Shown: piece by piece, positions 21,034 through 33,470 of the stretch
Layout: each line of letters starts with the position of its first letter
How positions within the stretch are numbered: the first letter of the stretch is position 1
Origin: Adineta steineri
Lineage: Eukaryota; Rotifera; Eurotatoria; Adinetida; Adinetidae
NCBI GenBank assembly: GCA_905250115.1
Contig: CAJNOI010000355.1
Span: 1-64,000 of the forward strand
Direction of reading: 5' to 3'
DNA length: 64,000 bases
Notes under the pieces: model-generated
The model's input: the letters and a program-made list of their open reading frames with translations, nothing else
Database searches by the model: none
What the model was told of the DNA's origin: nothing
Made by a program: the position numbers and the translations under genes

Positions 21034-22853
21034 TTTTTTTACCACTGTTTCTAAAAGAACAAACGATTTACAAATATCAACATATTGTCGACAATTGGAG
21101 TTTATTATTCTAGCCGATAGACTTACATTTTTCTTCTTCGTTAATGTAGTTCTTATTGTTGAACGTCAATTGTGCAGATTTTTAAATGAAAAACTTCAAA
21201 GGTAAAACTAATTTAGTGGATAAAGTAATATGATACTCTTGATGTCAATAGAAATCTTTGTCTCTGAGTCTGCATACTTAAAAAAAAGAAAAGCTATTAT
21301 TGACATAATCAGAGTTATTCTTCAAAACCACAAAAAAAAGAACGTTTATGGACGTTTCTTTTTATTTTTATAGACATCAATCTCTTTTTCATTTGCTTTT
21401 TATGTATTATAGCGTATATACGTGTATCTCTTATCAGTTTTTTTGTATTTCTTAGCTTACACAATACTATAAAAACGGCGTGATGCAAACAATATTGATT
21501 CATGAGAAAAATAAAACGATTAAAATGAATATTGCAGCTCATGTAGGGCATAGTGGGGGATGTCCATAATGTTCAAATATTTTCTTGAGGAAAAAATTAC
21601 TTGAAATGTGTGATGATACTATTTTATTCCAAAACTAAATACGAATCTATACAAAAAAGAGTGAAGATATATCATACAAAAGAACAGAACAATACATATC
21701 TACTGCTTTCAATGCCTTCTCTCATACATCCAATACATTCAAACACATCCTCTCCTACTCAGAACAACAACAAAAAAAGGGAGATGAAGAAAAGGAATGG
21801 AAGAGGATCGAAGAGACAAAGGAGAAAAATGTGACTGGAATTATACAAAGATGAAAGAGAAAAGAATGTATCATAGCCAATGGACATGACAAAAGAAAAT
21901 TATATGTTCTTGCTAGAGTCTGCTTTACATAATAAATCGGATACTTAGGAAATTCTTGATATCGTCTCTGAACTCATGTTTTCTCTCTTAATTTTTTAAA
22001 AACCCTATAAACTATGATGCATTTTTATATTATTTCATCATTTATTTTCGAAATGATAACAAACTTCTGAAAGTTTATCCATTATAAGTCGAATTAAATA
22101 TATTTCATAGCCTTTTGACTATAAGAATATATAGGACTTTCTTTAGAGATAGTTTCGAAAGTTCAATATTTTTCGTACAACTACTATTAGTTGTAACTCT
22201 GAACAGAAAGTTTTTCTGCATGTCAATCACGTAGTTATTGTGCTATCGGATAGTTGATCCACTATGGATATGTGAGTGTGAGTGTAAAAGATGAATGGAA
22301 TAATCGCATATCATATTCACATTTATGCTTTCATCTACTTTCTCACGTTTACAGAAGAGAAATACTTGATATGGGATACAAGATTTCGTTTTGTCAGATA
22401 TGAAATCAATATCACAAAAAAGAAATATGTTGTACATTTCAAGGTCATCGACAAATATTAATTAATAAATCATTTTCTTTTAGCCATTTGAACTTGATGA
22501 AGATGCGCGTATGGATGGGTATGAGATAGTACATTTCTGTATCGTCCATATCTACAAGATCAATCCTTTCTATTTCATTCAACATTTAATAAATAATTAT
22601 TCTCGAAAGCATATATTATAGTTAATAATGTAAACAAAAACGTCACAAAACACATGACTACAGAATAAAAAGGTTTTGTTTTGTTTCTATAGCACGTATA
22701 AACACATCAGATAGTTTATTGATCGTTTTCTTCCTATCATTAGGAGAGAAGAGGAGAACATGTGCGCGCAGGAGTATAACCAAAACTAACGTAAGAAATT
22801 ATTATCATATTTTACTCTCTCTCGTGATTATACCTAGGCAAAGATATCACTTT
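21034..22853. other. Intergenic between divergent genes
   Basis: About 1.8 kb, AT-rich, with purine-rich low-complexity patches near 21,770-21,830. The open frames (for example 21601-21834, 22719-22982) look fortuitous. A weak TGTGGG-like pair (GTGAGTGTGAGTG near 22271-22283 and ATTCACATTTA near 22315) is visible. The promoters of the TIR gene and the redoxin gene should lie here. Confidence 0.5.
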
Positions 22854-23389
22854 ATGGCCGGTATTGCAAAATATTTTAATGGAAATATTTTTAATAAAGC
22901 TAATGAAGAAGTTGATCTAAATGCCAGAAAATATAAAAGAAAAATAATCGGCCTCTATTTTAGTGCTCACTGGTATGTTTAATATTGATTTTACATTAAA
23001 TATCATGTAAGAATTTTTTTCTTAGGTGTTCACCATGCCTTGCCTTTACTCCAAGACTAATTGAATTTTATAGAGCACATGCTGAAGAAAAAAAATTCGA
23101 AATTATTTTTCTTAGTTCTGATTATGATGAACAATCATTCTACAATTATTATCAATATATGCCTTGGTTAAGATTAGACTACAGAGACAGAGTAAAAAAA
23201 CAAGAGTTGGAATATAGATTTGGTGTCAATGGAATTCCAAGATTAATTTTATTGGATGGTGATACAGGAGATGTTATTCTTGCTGATGCAAGAGAACACA
23301 TTGAACGACTAGATCCTCAAGGACAATATTTTCCGTGGAGTAATGTCGAAAGAGAACCCAGTTCATGTTGTTCTTGTTCTTTAATGTAA
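22854..23389 (+). CDS. Tryparedoxin/nucleoredoxin-like protein with CaaX tail
   Basis: Two exons, 22854-22972 and 23026-23389, with a 53-nt intron; 160 aa. It has a thioredoxin fold of the TryX/nucleoredoxin type: KIIGLYFSAHWCSPCLAFTP with active site WCSPC at 40-44 (usual WCPPC), then IIFLSSDYDE, a short insert, and the cis-Pro loop FGVNGIPRLILLDGDTG. It should act as a dithiol-disulfide oxidoreductase in the cytosol. The tail ends CCSCSLM: CSLM (157-160) fits a CaaX prenylation box (Met at the end suggests farnesylation), and Cys154/155 could be palmitoylated. A membrane-tethered redoxin is therefore inferred. That tail is not typical of nucleoredoxin. The intron splits the codon for the active-site Trp. 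Confidence 0.85.
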
Positions 23390-24828
23390 TTTCATACATT
23401 TTCGAAATATCTAAAAGAAAAAAGTTAACTATGATATACGACTTTTTCAATGGCGATAATCTTTAAATTTTAACTAACAAATGCATTCGCTTAAAATGAG
23501 CTTAAATATAAGAAAGAAAGGATTTGAACAATTATTTTTATTTATAGCTTATGAATAAAAAAGTCTTTTTTACTATGTGCGGTATGATTAACTCCTATGT
23601 TGCTAATTAATACTCGCAGTTACCGCCATATGTATTACTACCATTGGTAAATGAAACTTACAATACTTAAACTAAGTTTCAAAGAGTTCTTCAAGCACCA
23701 TAACTCAGCTTCAAGAGCAACATTTAATACCATCCAATATTTTCAGTCATATCGACTTATATAAGAATAATTCTGTCAATAATACTGGACACATCTACAT
23801 ATAAAAATTTCCAATAGCTTCTTATTTAGTTATTTTAAGTAGATAAGTGAACAATATTCCGCGTCACAATGCAAACTAACAGAAAAAAAATAATTGGTAA
23901 AGACTGCGAGTGAGAGTGCATGTGAAATAATATATTTCTGTGTCGTCTGCCTGTGATTTGTGGCGATTTCCAGTAGTATCTGATGGTTCTTCCCAATTAT
24001 TAGCGGCTTTTAATACTTTCTGAAGACTGTTGCCACTTCCTGACAGCTCCCACATATTCATAACAGTTTCGCAGGACTTTCTCATCTATATATTATGCTA
24101 TTCTTCATCTGATTTAGAAAGCAAAATATTCTCTAAATGGTATTTGAATATTTCATATGCTATCAATATAAAATGAGCTAGTAAATGATCAACAAGCAAC
24201 TCTAACATATAAATTAATGTAGTAAAATAAAAACAAAGTGCCATTTCTAATCTTGGTGACGTATATATCGTCTGTGAGACGTTAAATCTTCCCTTCATGA
24301 CGAGGAAGTTGCTTTTATAAATTTGTATCGACAAATAGAAAAAACAATTATCCTTTTTTTTGCTTTACCACTTTGCAACACATAAAGAATTACGTGCACA
24401 TATTTGGCAAACGATACATAATAATTTTCTGTTAATGACGTCAACAATAAAAATAAAAAAAAATATTCCATAATTTCCTGATCATCCCATATATATAAAT
24501 ATATATATCAAATAAACTTCAATTACGTTATTTTTTTATTAGATTAAAACAATTTATACAAAAACTATTGCATATCCTTAAGTCAGAATTATATATAAAA
24601 TTATCTCTTAATTGAATATCACAATTATTAAAAAGATCTCTTTTACTTACTTTAATAAACTTCTTAACATATGTGAAGTTTTTGCTTTCTCTCATGTTAT
24701 TTGTCTTGTTGCTATTTCAGCGCTCGGAATAAATATAAAAAGCAAAATAAATCATTATATTTATCTTCAGATTAACGCTACATAAAATTATAAAAAAATA
24801 CTTATTTTTTGTTTCATTTGATTAAGAA
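23390..24828. other. Intergenic; possible small minus-strand gene unresolved
   Basis: Two adjacent minus-strand frames (24334-24098 with a hydrophobic middle, and 24085-23876 after an ATATATAG acceptor-like site) could be exons of a small gene. The splice junction between them is not convincing and no family is recognised. The rest is AT-rich, including the promoter region of the large receptor gene. Confidence 0.3.
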
Positions 24829-27800
24829 ATGACGTTTGTAACATTACTAGTGTTGCTCACATCTTTTATTATTCTTCATGCGCAATATTTTGTATACAAT
24901 TCGGATGATCGATATGAAATTAATGCAACATTTGATTGTTTATATGCATATTCAGGAGATACATTAGCAGATACAACACTTCTGTCTAGTCATGATTACA
25001 GTTTAATTCCTTATTGTCGACGACTTGATGGAACTGAAAAAGAAGAAGAAAATTTCTCTACCATACCGTACAAAAACATTTTAAATAGCATGACGTTTGC
25101 TGAGTTATATCGACAAGGTGTAACAAGTAGGGAATTACTCAAATGGTCAGTACCAATTGATATTATCGAACGATATGACAGAACTGGCCAGAACTCGAAT
25201 GAAATATTTCACAATTGTTCATTACCATGGTTTGGTTCGATATGTCAATATAGATTTCAATCTACTGTACTACCTTCATTTAATAAAGTTTTTCAATTTC
25301 ATTATGATATTAATGATATAGCTGAAATATACATCTATTCAAATACATGTTATCCATTTTTACCTGACTGTTATCGTGGTCCATCACCGATGTGTCTTGA
25401 TTGGCATGAAATTTGTGATGGATATTTTGATTGTCTCTATGGGGAAGATGAGCAATTATGCGACACATTAGAAGTGAATGAATGTTTTGAAGATGATTTT
25501 CGTTGTCATTTCGGTGGACAGTGTATTTCATCTACATTTCTTCGTGATGGAAAAACAAGTACTGATTGTCTTGACGGTTCAGACGAAGTCTACCCAGCAA
25601 AATACTCCAGATACGTAACTGACCATCTATGTACAAGCGTATCAACATTTCAGTGTGAAGAACTCAATGATCGACGTCCTCTTGTATTATTTCCATGTCG
25701 TAATTTTCCTAGTCCCTCCTTTTGGACAGAATCTACGACAAACAGCCGTGACATCTGCGATGCAAATCGATATTATTATATGTTTTTTAATGTTTTCACT
25801 TCGTTAGACCACATTTCAAACATATCCTGTAGACAAGCATTCTATTGTTCACTTCGTTTCTCTACTATTATTCACTTTAAATATAATGACACAAGCAATA
25901 CTGGTTGCGAATTTCTTGGTAATCATTGTCCGTCGGAATGGCTTCTGTTACCCAAATCTCCTTTCATATATGGCTTGTTTCAATTTGTTTATTTAACAAA
26001 TCGATCCGTCGATGAGTTCAAACATAATATCGCACCTGATTTTATCTGTTTTAATGCAAGTCATTGTCCTGGACTAATACATTGTTCAATAAATATTGGT
26101 ATGTATAACGGGCTCATATGTTGTAAAATGCAAGATCTAATAAATAAAACATTATTAGTTTGGTATCTGTTAGATCAAATTTTGATTGATCTTGGTCAAC
26201 GTTGTTTAACAATTGGTACAGATAAAACATGTTCACATTCATCCTTATTTCATTGTTCAAATTCATCAAAATGCATTTCAAAACATCGATTAGTTGATGG
26301 CTATAATGATTGTTATTTCAAAGAAGATGAATTATTTTCTGCTTGTCAATTAAATGATTCAAAACGTTTTAAATGTGCATCTAATTCAGAAAAATGTTTA
26401 TCATTAGTTGCTATTGAAAATGGAATCAAAGATTGTGAACTTGGAGATGATGAATGGCCAGAAGATCGACGAGATATTCAAAGAAATCCTGTACCCTTTG
26501 CAATATTTTGTGATGGAGAAAAGGATTTATTCTCAATGGATGAATTCAATAATACAGATGAAACTAATTGTGCATGGTGGCCATGTAATAATCCATACTC
26601 TCGATGTGATAATGCTTGGCATTGCTTCAATGGTGCGGATGAACTAAACTGTCCAGATGCAAAATGTCTATTAAACGAACACTTATGTGTGCCTGCTTTT
26701 TCTGAGAGACCGAGTATCTGTGTGTTATATCTCCATTTAATGGAGAAACGTTGGAAATCTGTAACAGAAATACTTCGTTACGTCTATTTTGCTAATAATA
26801 CCGTTATTGATTTAAACGATCACTTTTTTTGGAACGAAACAAAATGTATTACTTCAGAACACCTAATTAATCCTCCATCAAATTCAACAATGGTCCATGA
26901 TGATAATTGTTTTATACAAACCAAAATAGCTTCGCCGTTTAAATTTGTCACTCTTCTGATGTATAATCGTGACAGGTACAGACTCACAGACCCAGATAAA
27001 TTCAAACGAAAACCGAAACAATTTCTCCAAACATTTCGATTGAACTATTTTCCATCATCTTCTATTAATTCCTCGGTTCTCCAAGTATCTCAAGTAGATG
27101 TAAATACAAGTACTCCGATGAAAAATCGAACAAGAGATTGGTATTGTAATCGAGGAATTCCTCTTCTATTCAAAAATAATCAAACTAAAAAATGTCTTTG
27201 TCCTCCATCTTATTTTGGTAATCGATGTCACTTACAAAATCAACGTATTAGTTTAACACTACAACTAATTTATCGTACAATTACAGATAATATTCATTCT
27301 TTTCAATTAGTAATCATGCTCATCGATCATCAACAAACAATTTATCCTTATCATGAACAAATTACATACATACCTCAACGTGATTGTCAAAAGAAATTTC
27401 ATATTTATTTACTTTATCCTCATCGACCCAAAAATCTTTCAGCTAATTATTCAATACGTATTGATATTTTTAATAAAATTACATTAACATATTGGGCAAG
27501 TTGGCATCTATCCATTCCTTTTCAATTTCTACCTGTTAATCGAATTGCTACACAATTATTTATTCCACCTACTACTACTACACAACAACAAGTCGAATCT
27601 TCATGCAAATTACCTTGTGGAAAATATGGTCGATGTATGAAATATGTTAATAACAATTCCTCATATTTTTGTCAATGTGATCAAGGTTATTCTGGTCGAC
27701 AATGTTATTATAAACATTCTTGTTCTTGTTCATCAGATTCATTTTGTCTTACTTCATCTATTTGTCTATGTTCAATGAACAAATTTGGTCGAAATTGTTC

Positions 27801-29526
27801 TCTAACACGTTCAGTTTGTCAATCATCAAATAATTCATGTCAAAATAATGGATTATGTATACCAGTTAATGATCGTATCAACATCAATGATTTTATTTGT
27901 TTATGTAAAGATAATTTCTATGGAAAAAGATGTGAAAATCAGATTACAGATGGAATTTTTATTGAATTAAATGAAGATATAATTCAACAAGTTTCAATTG
28001 TATTTATTCATTTCATCAAAGCATTTGATCATTCGGAACAACAACATATAACACAAATAAGAAAAATCAAATATGGAGAAAATACTTTACAAATTCATGT
28101 AAAACAACAATTTCATCTTCTTTTTATTGAACTCTCAGAAGAAAATTATTATTTAATTATTCGACAAGAGAATTTCCAAAAACTAAATCATATTCACATG
28201 AAATTATCATCAAATCAACGATGTGTTTCCATACATGAATTAATCAATTCTACTTTACAATCTTATTCTTATCTTCATCGTATCAAATATTATCCTCTTT
28301 TATGTCGACAATACAAACAATTAATGTGTTTTTATGATGAAACATATATGTGTCTATGTGATCTTGATCGATTTTCAAATTGTTTTATTTTTAATCATTC
28401 AGTGACTTATGATTGTCAAGGAAATAATTATTGTGAAAATCATGGTCGATGCTTTCAAGATGATCCCAAATGTTCTTCTATACCATTATGCATATGTTCT
28501 GATTGTTATTATGGTTTAAGATGTCAATTTACTACCAAAGGTTTTGTTTTATCACTTGATTATATTCTTAGTTATCATATTAAACCAAATCGTTCTTTTT
28601 CTCAACAACCCATGATTATCAAAATTAGTATAGCCATTATCACACTTATGTTGATTTTAGGATTAATTAATGGAATTACATCAATATTAACATTTCATAT
28701 GAAGAGAACAAGAAATGTAGGTCGTGGTTATTATCTTTTACTATCTTCTTGGACATCAATATGTTTAATTATTATGTTAACAATTAAATTTTGGGAATTA
28801 TTATTATCACAAATGACAATTCATACTAATCGATCATTTCTCAATATTAATTGTCTCTTATTAGATATCACTATTAAAGTTCTTATAGCATTTAATGATT
28901 GGCTTAATACATGTGTTTCTATTGAACAAGTTATAAATATTAGAAAAGGTGTTCGGTTCGACAGAACTAAAAGTAAACAAATATCTAAATGGGTTATATT
29001 AAGTATTCTAAGTTTTACAATCCTCACACATCTTCATGATCCATTTCATCGTCAATTAATTGATGATATTGATATTGATGAAAAACGTATTTGGTGTATT
29101 GTACAATATTCGTCTTCAATTGGTACATTTAATTCATTTATTATATTCATTCATTTTCTAATGCCTTTTTTAATTAATTTATTCAGTATAATCTTTATTA
29201 TTATATCAATTGCTAATTTTCATTCAACTCAAGAGAGAAGATTACCACTCATCGAACATATACGATTACAATTAAAACAACACAAATCTCGTCTTATGGC
29301 ATCAGTTGTATTTGTATTATTAGCATTAGCACGATTAATCATTTCATTTACAAGTGGATGTATGAAATCACCAAACAATTCCTGGTTATTTCTTTTTGCT
29401 TATTTAATATCATTTGTACCATCAATGATGACATTTATTATCTATGTATTACCATCAAAAACGTATAAAGATGAATTTAATGCTAATATCAAACGAAAAC
29501 TTCGACGATTTCGTTCTTTATTTTAA
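24829..29526 (+). CDS. Large LDLa/EGF ectodomain 7TM receptor
   Basis: A 1565-aa intronless gene. The signal peptide is at 1-19 (MTFVTLLVLLTSFIILHAQ). Cys-rich LDL-receptor class A modules lie near 174-211 and 218-254, with weaker ones near 466-500, 512-545 and 558-615 (acidic CxxGxDExxC endings). EGF-like modules are near 771-800, three or four between 925 and 1041, and one at 1197-1233 (CxCxxxxxGxxC patterns). From about 1260 to 1540 there are seven hydrophobic segments of a rhodopsin-like GPCR. The third helix ends in a CVSIEQVINIRKG variant of the DRY region, and the last ends PSMMTFIIYVLPSKTYKDEF. The plan resembles relaxin-type or other ectodomain GPCRs, but LDLa+EGF+7TM is an expanded bdelloid-type architecture (recall). 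The ligand is unknown. The absence of introns over 4.7 kb contrasts with its multi-exon neighbours. Confidence 0.85.
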   Translation: MTFVTLLVLLTSFIILHAQYFVYNSDDRYEINATFDCLYAYSGDTLADTTLLSSHDYSLIPYCRRLDGTEKEEENFSTIPYKNILNSMTFAELYRQGVTSRELLKWSVPIDIIERYDRTGQNSNEIFHNCSLPWFGSICQYRFQSTVLPSFNKVFQFHYDINDIAEIYIYSNTCYPFLPDCYRGPSPMCLDWHEICDGYFDCLYGEDEQLCDTLEVNECFEDDFRCHFGGQCISSTFLRDGKTSTDCLDGSDEVYPAKYSRYVTDHLCTSVSTFQCEELNDRRPLVLFPCRNFPSPSFWTESTTNSRDICDANRYYYMFFNVFTSLDHISNISCRQAFYCSLRFSTIIHFKYNDTSNTGCEFLGNHCPSEWLLLPKSPFIYGLFQFVYLTNRSVDEFKHNIAPDFICFNASHCPGLIHCSINIGMYNGLICCKMQDLINKTLLVWYLLDQILIDLGQRCLTIGTDKTCSHSSLFHCSNSSKCISKHRLVDGYNDCYFKEDELFSACQLNDSKRFKCASNSEKCLSLVAIENGIKDCELGDDEWPEDRRDIQRNPVPFAIFCDGEKDLFSMDEFNNTDETNCAWWPCNNPYSRCDNAWHCFNGADELNCPDAKCLLNEHLCVPAFSERPSICVLYLHLMEKRWKSVTEILRYVYFANNTVIDLNDHFFWNETKCITSEHLINPPSNSTMVHDDNCFIQTKIASPFKFVTLLMYNRDRYRLTDPDKFKRKPKQFLQTFRLNYFPSSSINSSVLQVSQVDVNTSTPMKNRTRDWYCNRGIPLLFKNNQTKKCLCPPSYFGNRCHLQNQRISLTLQLIYRTITDNIHSFQLVIMLIDHQQTIYPYHEQITYIPQRDCQKKFHIYLLYPHRPKNLSANYSIRIDIFNKITLTYWASWHLSIPFQFLPVNRIATQLFIPPTTTTQQQVESSCKLPCGKYGRCMKYVNNNSSYFCQCDQGYSGRQCYYKHSCSCSSDSFCLTSSICLCSMNKFGRNCSLTRSVCQSSNNSCQNNGLCIPVNDRININDFICLCKDNFYGKRCENQITDGIFIELNEDIIQQVSIVFIHFIKAFDHSEQQHITQIRKIKYGENTLQIHVKQQFHLLFIELSEENYYLIIRQENFQKLNHIHMKLSSNQRCVSIHELINSTLQSYSYLHRIKYYPLLCRQYKQLMCFYDETYMCLCDLDRFSNCFIFNHSVTYDCQGNNYCENHGRCFQDDPKCSSIPLCICSDCYYGLRCQFTTKGFVLSLDYILSYHIKPNRSFSQQPMIIKISIAIITLMLILGLINGITSILTFHMKRTRNVGRGYYLLLSSWTSICLIIMLTIKFWELLLSQMTIHTNRSFLNINCLLLDITIKVLIAFNDWLNTCVSIEQVINIRKGVRFDRTKSKQISKWVILSILSFTILTHLHDPFHRQLIDDIDIDEKRIWCIVQYSSSIGTFNSFIIFIHFLMPFLINLFSIIFIIISIANFHSTQERRLPLIEHIRLQLKQHKSRLMASVVFVLLALARLIISFTSGCMKSPNNSWLFLFAYLISFVPSMMTFIIYVLPSKTYKDEFNANIKRKLRRFRSLF

Positions 29527-30272
29527 GGAATTCTATGAATATAAAGTAGAATCGTCTTTTTTGTACTCACACCCACAGTCTCAAGATATAACTATTTTTA
29601 CTTAATGTTGTCTGTAATATTTGTAATTACTTGTATTGCTTTCTAATCATTTTATTATGCAAAAAATTCAGTGTTTCTACGAAATAGTTATTGTGGTAAC
29701 AATAAAACATCTCGCTCCGGTGACCGAAACTAATTGTAGCATCTTGAGAGTGTGGATGTGGGTAAGAGTAGAATATAGTCATGAATTACATTCGCTCCCA
29801 CACCATACGTTACAGATATTAAATGTACGACACAATCTAACATTAAATCTGACTTCTGAGGGTTGGCCTTTGATCATTATTGTCTTCGATTATTGTTCAG
29901 TGAAATATAATAACTTTTTGGGAATTCTCATAAATACTAATTGACTTCTATACAAACCAAAAGATCCACTCTGTATTGTAAATAATTGTACACAAAAAAC
30001 ACCGGCATATTTTCTCATAATGTACGTTTATTCATTTGATTGCTTTTTTTTATTTATAATCAATATACTATAAGACGCAGTGAAATCGATACGTTCTCAG
30101 TGTGTTAACTGTTGAAAAAAGAGCGAACTAAAATGGTATAAAATAAGAAATAAATAGGGTTGAAGGTCAATTGAGATGTGTTATGATAAGAGTATAATTA
30201 AACTTGTGTAGCTATCGTCACTTTTGGTAAATCTATAAAAAAAACAAAATATAAACAATAAATATCATTTGA
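29527..30272. other. Intergenic, convergent 3' ends with TGTGGG-type motifs
   Basis: Spacer between the receptor (plus) and the SLC26 gene (minus). A single arm, ACTCACACCCACAG (29565-29578), lies 40 nt past the receptor stop. A hairpin follows at 29747-29808. No gene is supported. Confidence 0.6.
29747..29808. repeat. TGTGGG-type hairpin
   Basis: The left arm GAGTGTGGATGTGGGTAAGAG pairs imperfectly with the right arm CGCTCCCACACCATACG over a loop of about 22 nt. It lies between two convergent genes. Confidence 0.5.
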
Positions 30273-33200
30273 TTAACTATGCATACTGGTATCTGATTCT
30301 GTTCTTATAGACATAACTGCATAATGTGTTGTTATATAGATAATATTAGGTGCTGTTTTTTCATAGAAATTCATTAATTCAAGAGTACGACGAACACCAT
30401 CTTTACATTAATATAAAAAGATTAGTTTTGAGAATATATAATTTAAGTAACTTACATCGACATTCACTTAAATATAATTGAATATTTCGTTTTTTTAAAT
30501 CATTATAAATCTAAAATAATAAAATATATTTTATATTAATTAGTATTTCTTATAAACAATACAAACTTCAATAAGTAATTTCACTCCAACTGTATCAATA
30601 AAATTGAATGGTGAACAATCGAGAATAACATAATTATATTTTATGTTTTCAATCTTATTCAAATTTTGCTTTTTATATGAAATAAGTGGTTCTTGTCGTA
30701 ATTGAATACCAATTAGTTCATAAAATTTTCGTTTAAAAAATGGTGAATTACATGCATAAAGTGATTCATCAAAGCGAAGAATCTTAATATTATCATATTG
30801 ATGAGCCTACAGAAGCAACATATTCAATTTAGATATATTTATTATTCGTCTGATCTATAAGTATATCTATGTCGTAGTCGAAATAGATGTGATACATACA
30901 TACTAACAGTTGCGATAGCATGAAACATATACTCTCTATTCATTTACAATTATCTCAATACTCGAACAGCATCATGTTCAACAACAATAACTAAAAAATG
31001 TAATTCTGAAACTCATGAATGATTTATCTAATAATTCATTCTTTATATTAGTTTGCTGAATGTATCTCTTTGTTATTAGTGTAGAAGCAATTTTAATACA
31101 ATATATGCATATAAATTGATTACTTACTACTGGAAATAATTTGGCATTCTTGTATATTTCAGTATCATCGATTTGACCGAGAACAACGAAATGAGGTCTA
31201 TGGAAAAAAAAAGAAATAGTTTATAGAATAAAAACACATAATAAAATAGCTTACTTTTGAGTACGTATTGTATTTATGAGAAATGATGTACATAAGCCAG
31301 CATAAAGACCAATATCAACTTCGAATAGAATTACAGTCATAAATGTAACAATCCATAGAATCTACTCGATTAGACGAAACAGTAAGAGATATGATTTGAA
31401 ATAACTATATTTACTTACACATTCCAGAAAACTTATACGATAGTAAAAAAAGAAATCTTTAATTTGAAATAATAGACCCTTCATATTAACAATAACAATA
31501 GCAGCCAAACAACCCATTGGAAGAGAATAAAATAATGGTGTCAATGCTACTATGACTATACCCAAGACAATACATGAAAAACCACCAACTAATTGAGTTT
31601 TACAACCGCTTCCTTCTTGTACTATGGAACGAGTTAATGCGCCTGAACTTGGATAGCATTGAAAGAAAGATGAAACAACATTAGATATTCCATAGGCTAA
31701 CAATTCCTAATAGATAAAACATAGATAAGAGGTTATTTATGATATTTAAAGAAAAATTTCAATTCTTAAATGATGACTTTAGGAATAGCCTATTCATTTT
31801 TTGCTGTTTTTTCTAATATTAAAATAAATGATCAATCATACCTGATTGGAGCTAACTTTATAATTATGTTTTCGACTGAACATTTTACCCATTGAAATTG
31901 AAATACATAGACTGACCATAGCAATTGTAGCAGCAGGCATAATTAAATATGAAATCTGCTGCAATGGAGGTGGAGTTGGTGATGGTAGACCTTGCTTAAT
32001 CGGACCGACTACTGACACACCATGAAAAGTATGAATTTGAGTAAAATGAGAAATAAGAGTGCCAATAATTATCTAAAAATAGAGTTTTTCTAAAGTCATA
32101 TATGCAATAAAGCCTTGCAAATATTCACAGAAGATATAGAACTCACATGTCAATGCTAAAGCATGTCTTACATCTACCTGAATTATCTGCAGTTATACTT
32201 TTTCATTTCTCGATACAACGATCAAGATCCTGATCGTATGGTTTACATATTAGACTATCCTTGGATTCTTTTTCTCGCTGAATGAAATGACGGTTAAACA
32301 TACCAGAATAAGTTCACTTGGAATAACAACACGTATAATTGATTTATAACGATCATTTAATTGTTTAGCTGTAAATAAAACAATGATTGATGTAAAAGCA
32401 ATTACTGTTGATATCCAGTTAATATTTTGAATTATGGACCCAATTAATTTAAAATAGAATCTAGGTAATTTAAAAGCACCTTGAATACCGCGTGGACTTT
32501 TTATACCGAAAATGAATGGTAGTTGAGCTGAAAATACATGAATAGCAACACCTGTTGTGAATCCACTAATAAATGGTTCGGTTAAGTATACTGTGAGAAA
32601 ACCAAGACGAAGAAATGATAGAATTAACTTTAAGAAAAACAAGTCTTCATTTATTATTTTTATTATTTTCATCTGTTTAGTTTACCTGAATAAGTCCAAC
32701 GAGAAAAGCCAATGTCGTAGCAATACCTACTTTTTCATTGATGACTATTTCATCGTATATATTAGATGCAACATATGATTGATTATTTATAATATTGAAA
32801 GATTGTAATGGTGTTCCACTGATGGCTTGTGCAGTCATTAGTGATATAACAGCAATGGTACCTTTACAAAAAGAGAAGATAAATTAGTCCTGATGAATAT
32901 TCTACTGTAAACTAGATTAACCTATAGATAAATGTGGACAAGTACCAAAAATCATATAGAGTAGAACAGGAAAAAAGGAGACATATAATCCTAAAATATG
33001 CATATAAGAGAATAATCTAATTTTCAATAATATCTATACCATGAATAGGTGGTAATGTTGTTAACATGCCATAAGCCATACCTATAATTATCAGCAAATA
33101 CAGAGATTATTAAATATATTTTCATTTATTTTGTTTTTCTTCAACCTTGTGGTATATGCATAATTGCTACTGTCATACCAGACATAATATCTGCGAAAAG

Positions 33201-33470
33201 ATTCTTTCGTAGATTATATTCTTTAAGACAACGTATAATCGGTATTCGATCGAATAATACATTAATAATATAAAGGCAATTTAATGTATTAAAGAATTTA
33301 TTAAAATGATTTCTCAAACGATTTATAGTTGAAATACGTGGTCGAACAGTTCCATAATGATTAATAAACGATCGAAGTCGTACTGGAGCATAATTTTCTT
33401 GTGATAATTGATTGAGTATTTGTTTTTCGACAAATTCATCTTCATCATCATTATTTATTATCAGTGACAT
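30273..33470 (-). CDS. SLC26/SulP anion transporter with STAS domain
   Basis: Twelve exons (minus): 33470-33146, 33081-33040, 32990-32922, 32861-32686, 32627-32304, 32072-31842, 31706-31419, 31361-31255, 31197-31128, 30806-30567, 30510-30456, 30400-30273. Phases close to 684 aa, the usual family size. The N-terminal cytosolic part (1-95) ends in the SulP entry FADIMSGMTVAIMHIPQGMAYGML. Core membrane helices include LTEPFISGFTTGVAIHVF and YGISNVVSSFFQCYPSSGAL (the conserved gate region). The C-terminal STAS domain carries YVILDCSPFNFIDTVGVKLL. It is an electroneutral or electrogenic exchanger of anions (sulfate, chloride, bicarbonate, oxalate) at the plasma membrane; specificity is not predictable. 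Introns 5 and 9 (231 and 321 nt) are long for this window. I chose the shortest model that keeps the family alignment continuous. Confidence 0.85.

Noticed and set aside
21601..21834. 77-codon frame with a basic C-terminus
   Set aside because: The basic end arises from a purine-rich low-complexity stretch; no start context or homology.
23876..24334. Two minus-strand frames as a small two-exon gene
   Set aside because: The joining donor site could not be identified and neither part resembles a known family.
30829..31004. Extra exon of the SLC26 gene after a TTTTTTAG acceptor (minus strand)
   Set aside because: In the required phase it hits stops and would break the continuous family alignment; the simpler intron 31127-30807 was kept. 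A short alternative exon is not excluded.
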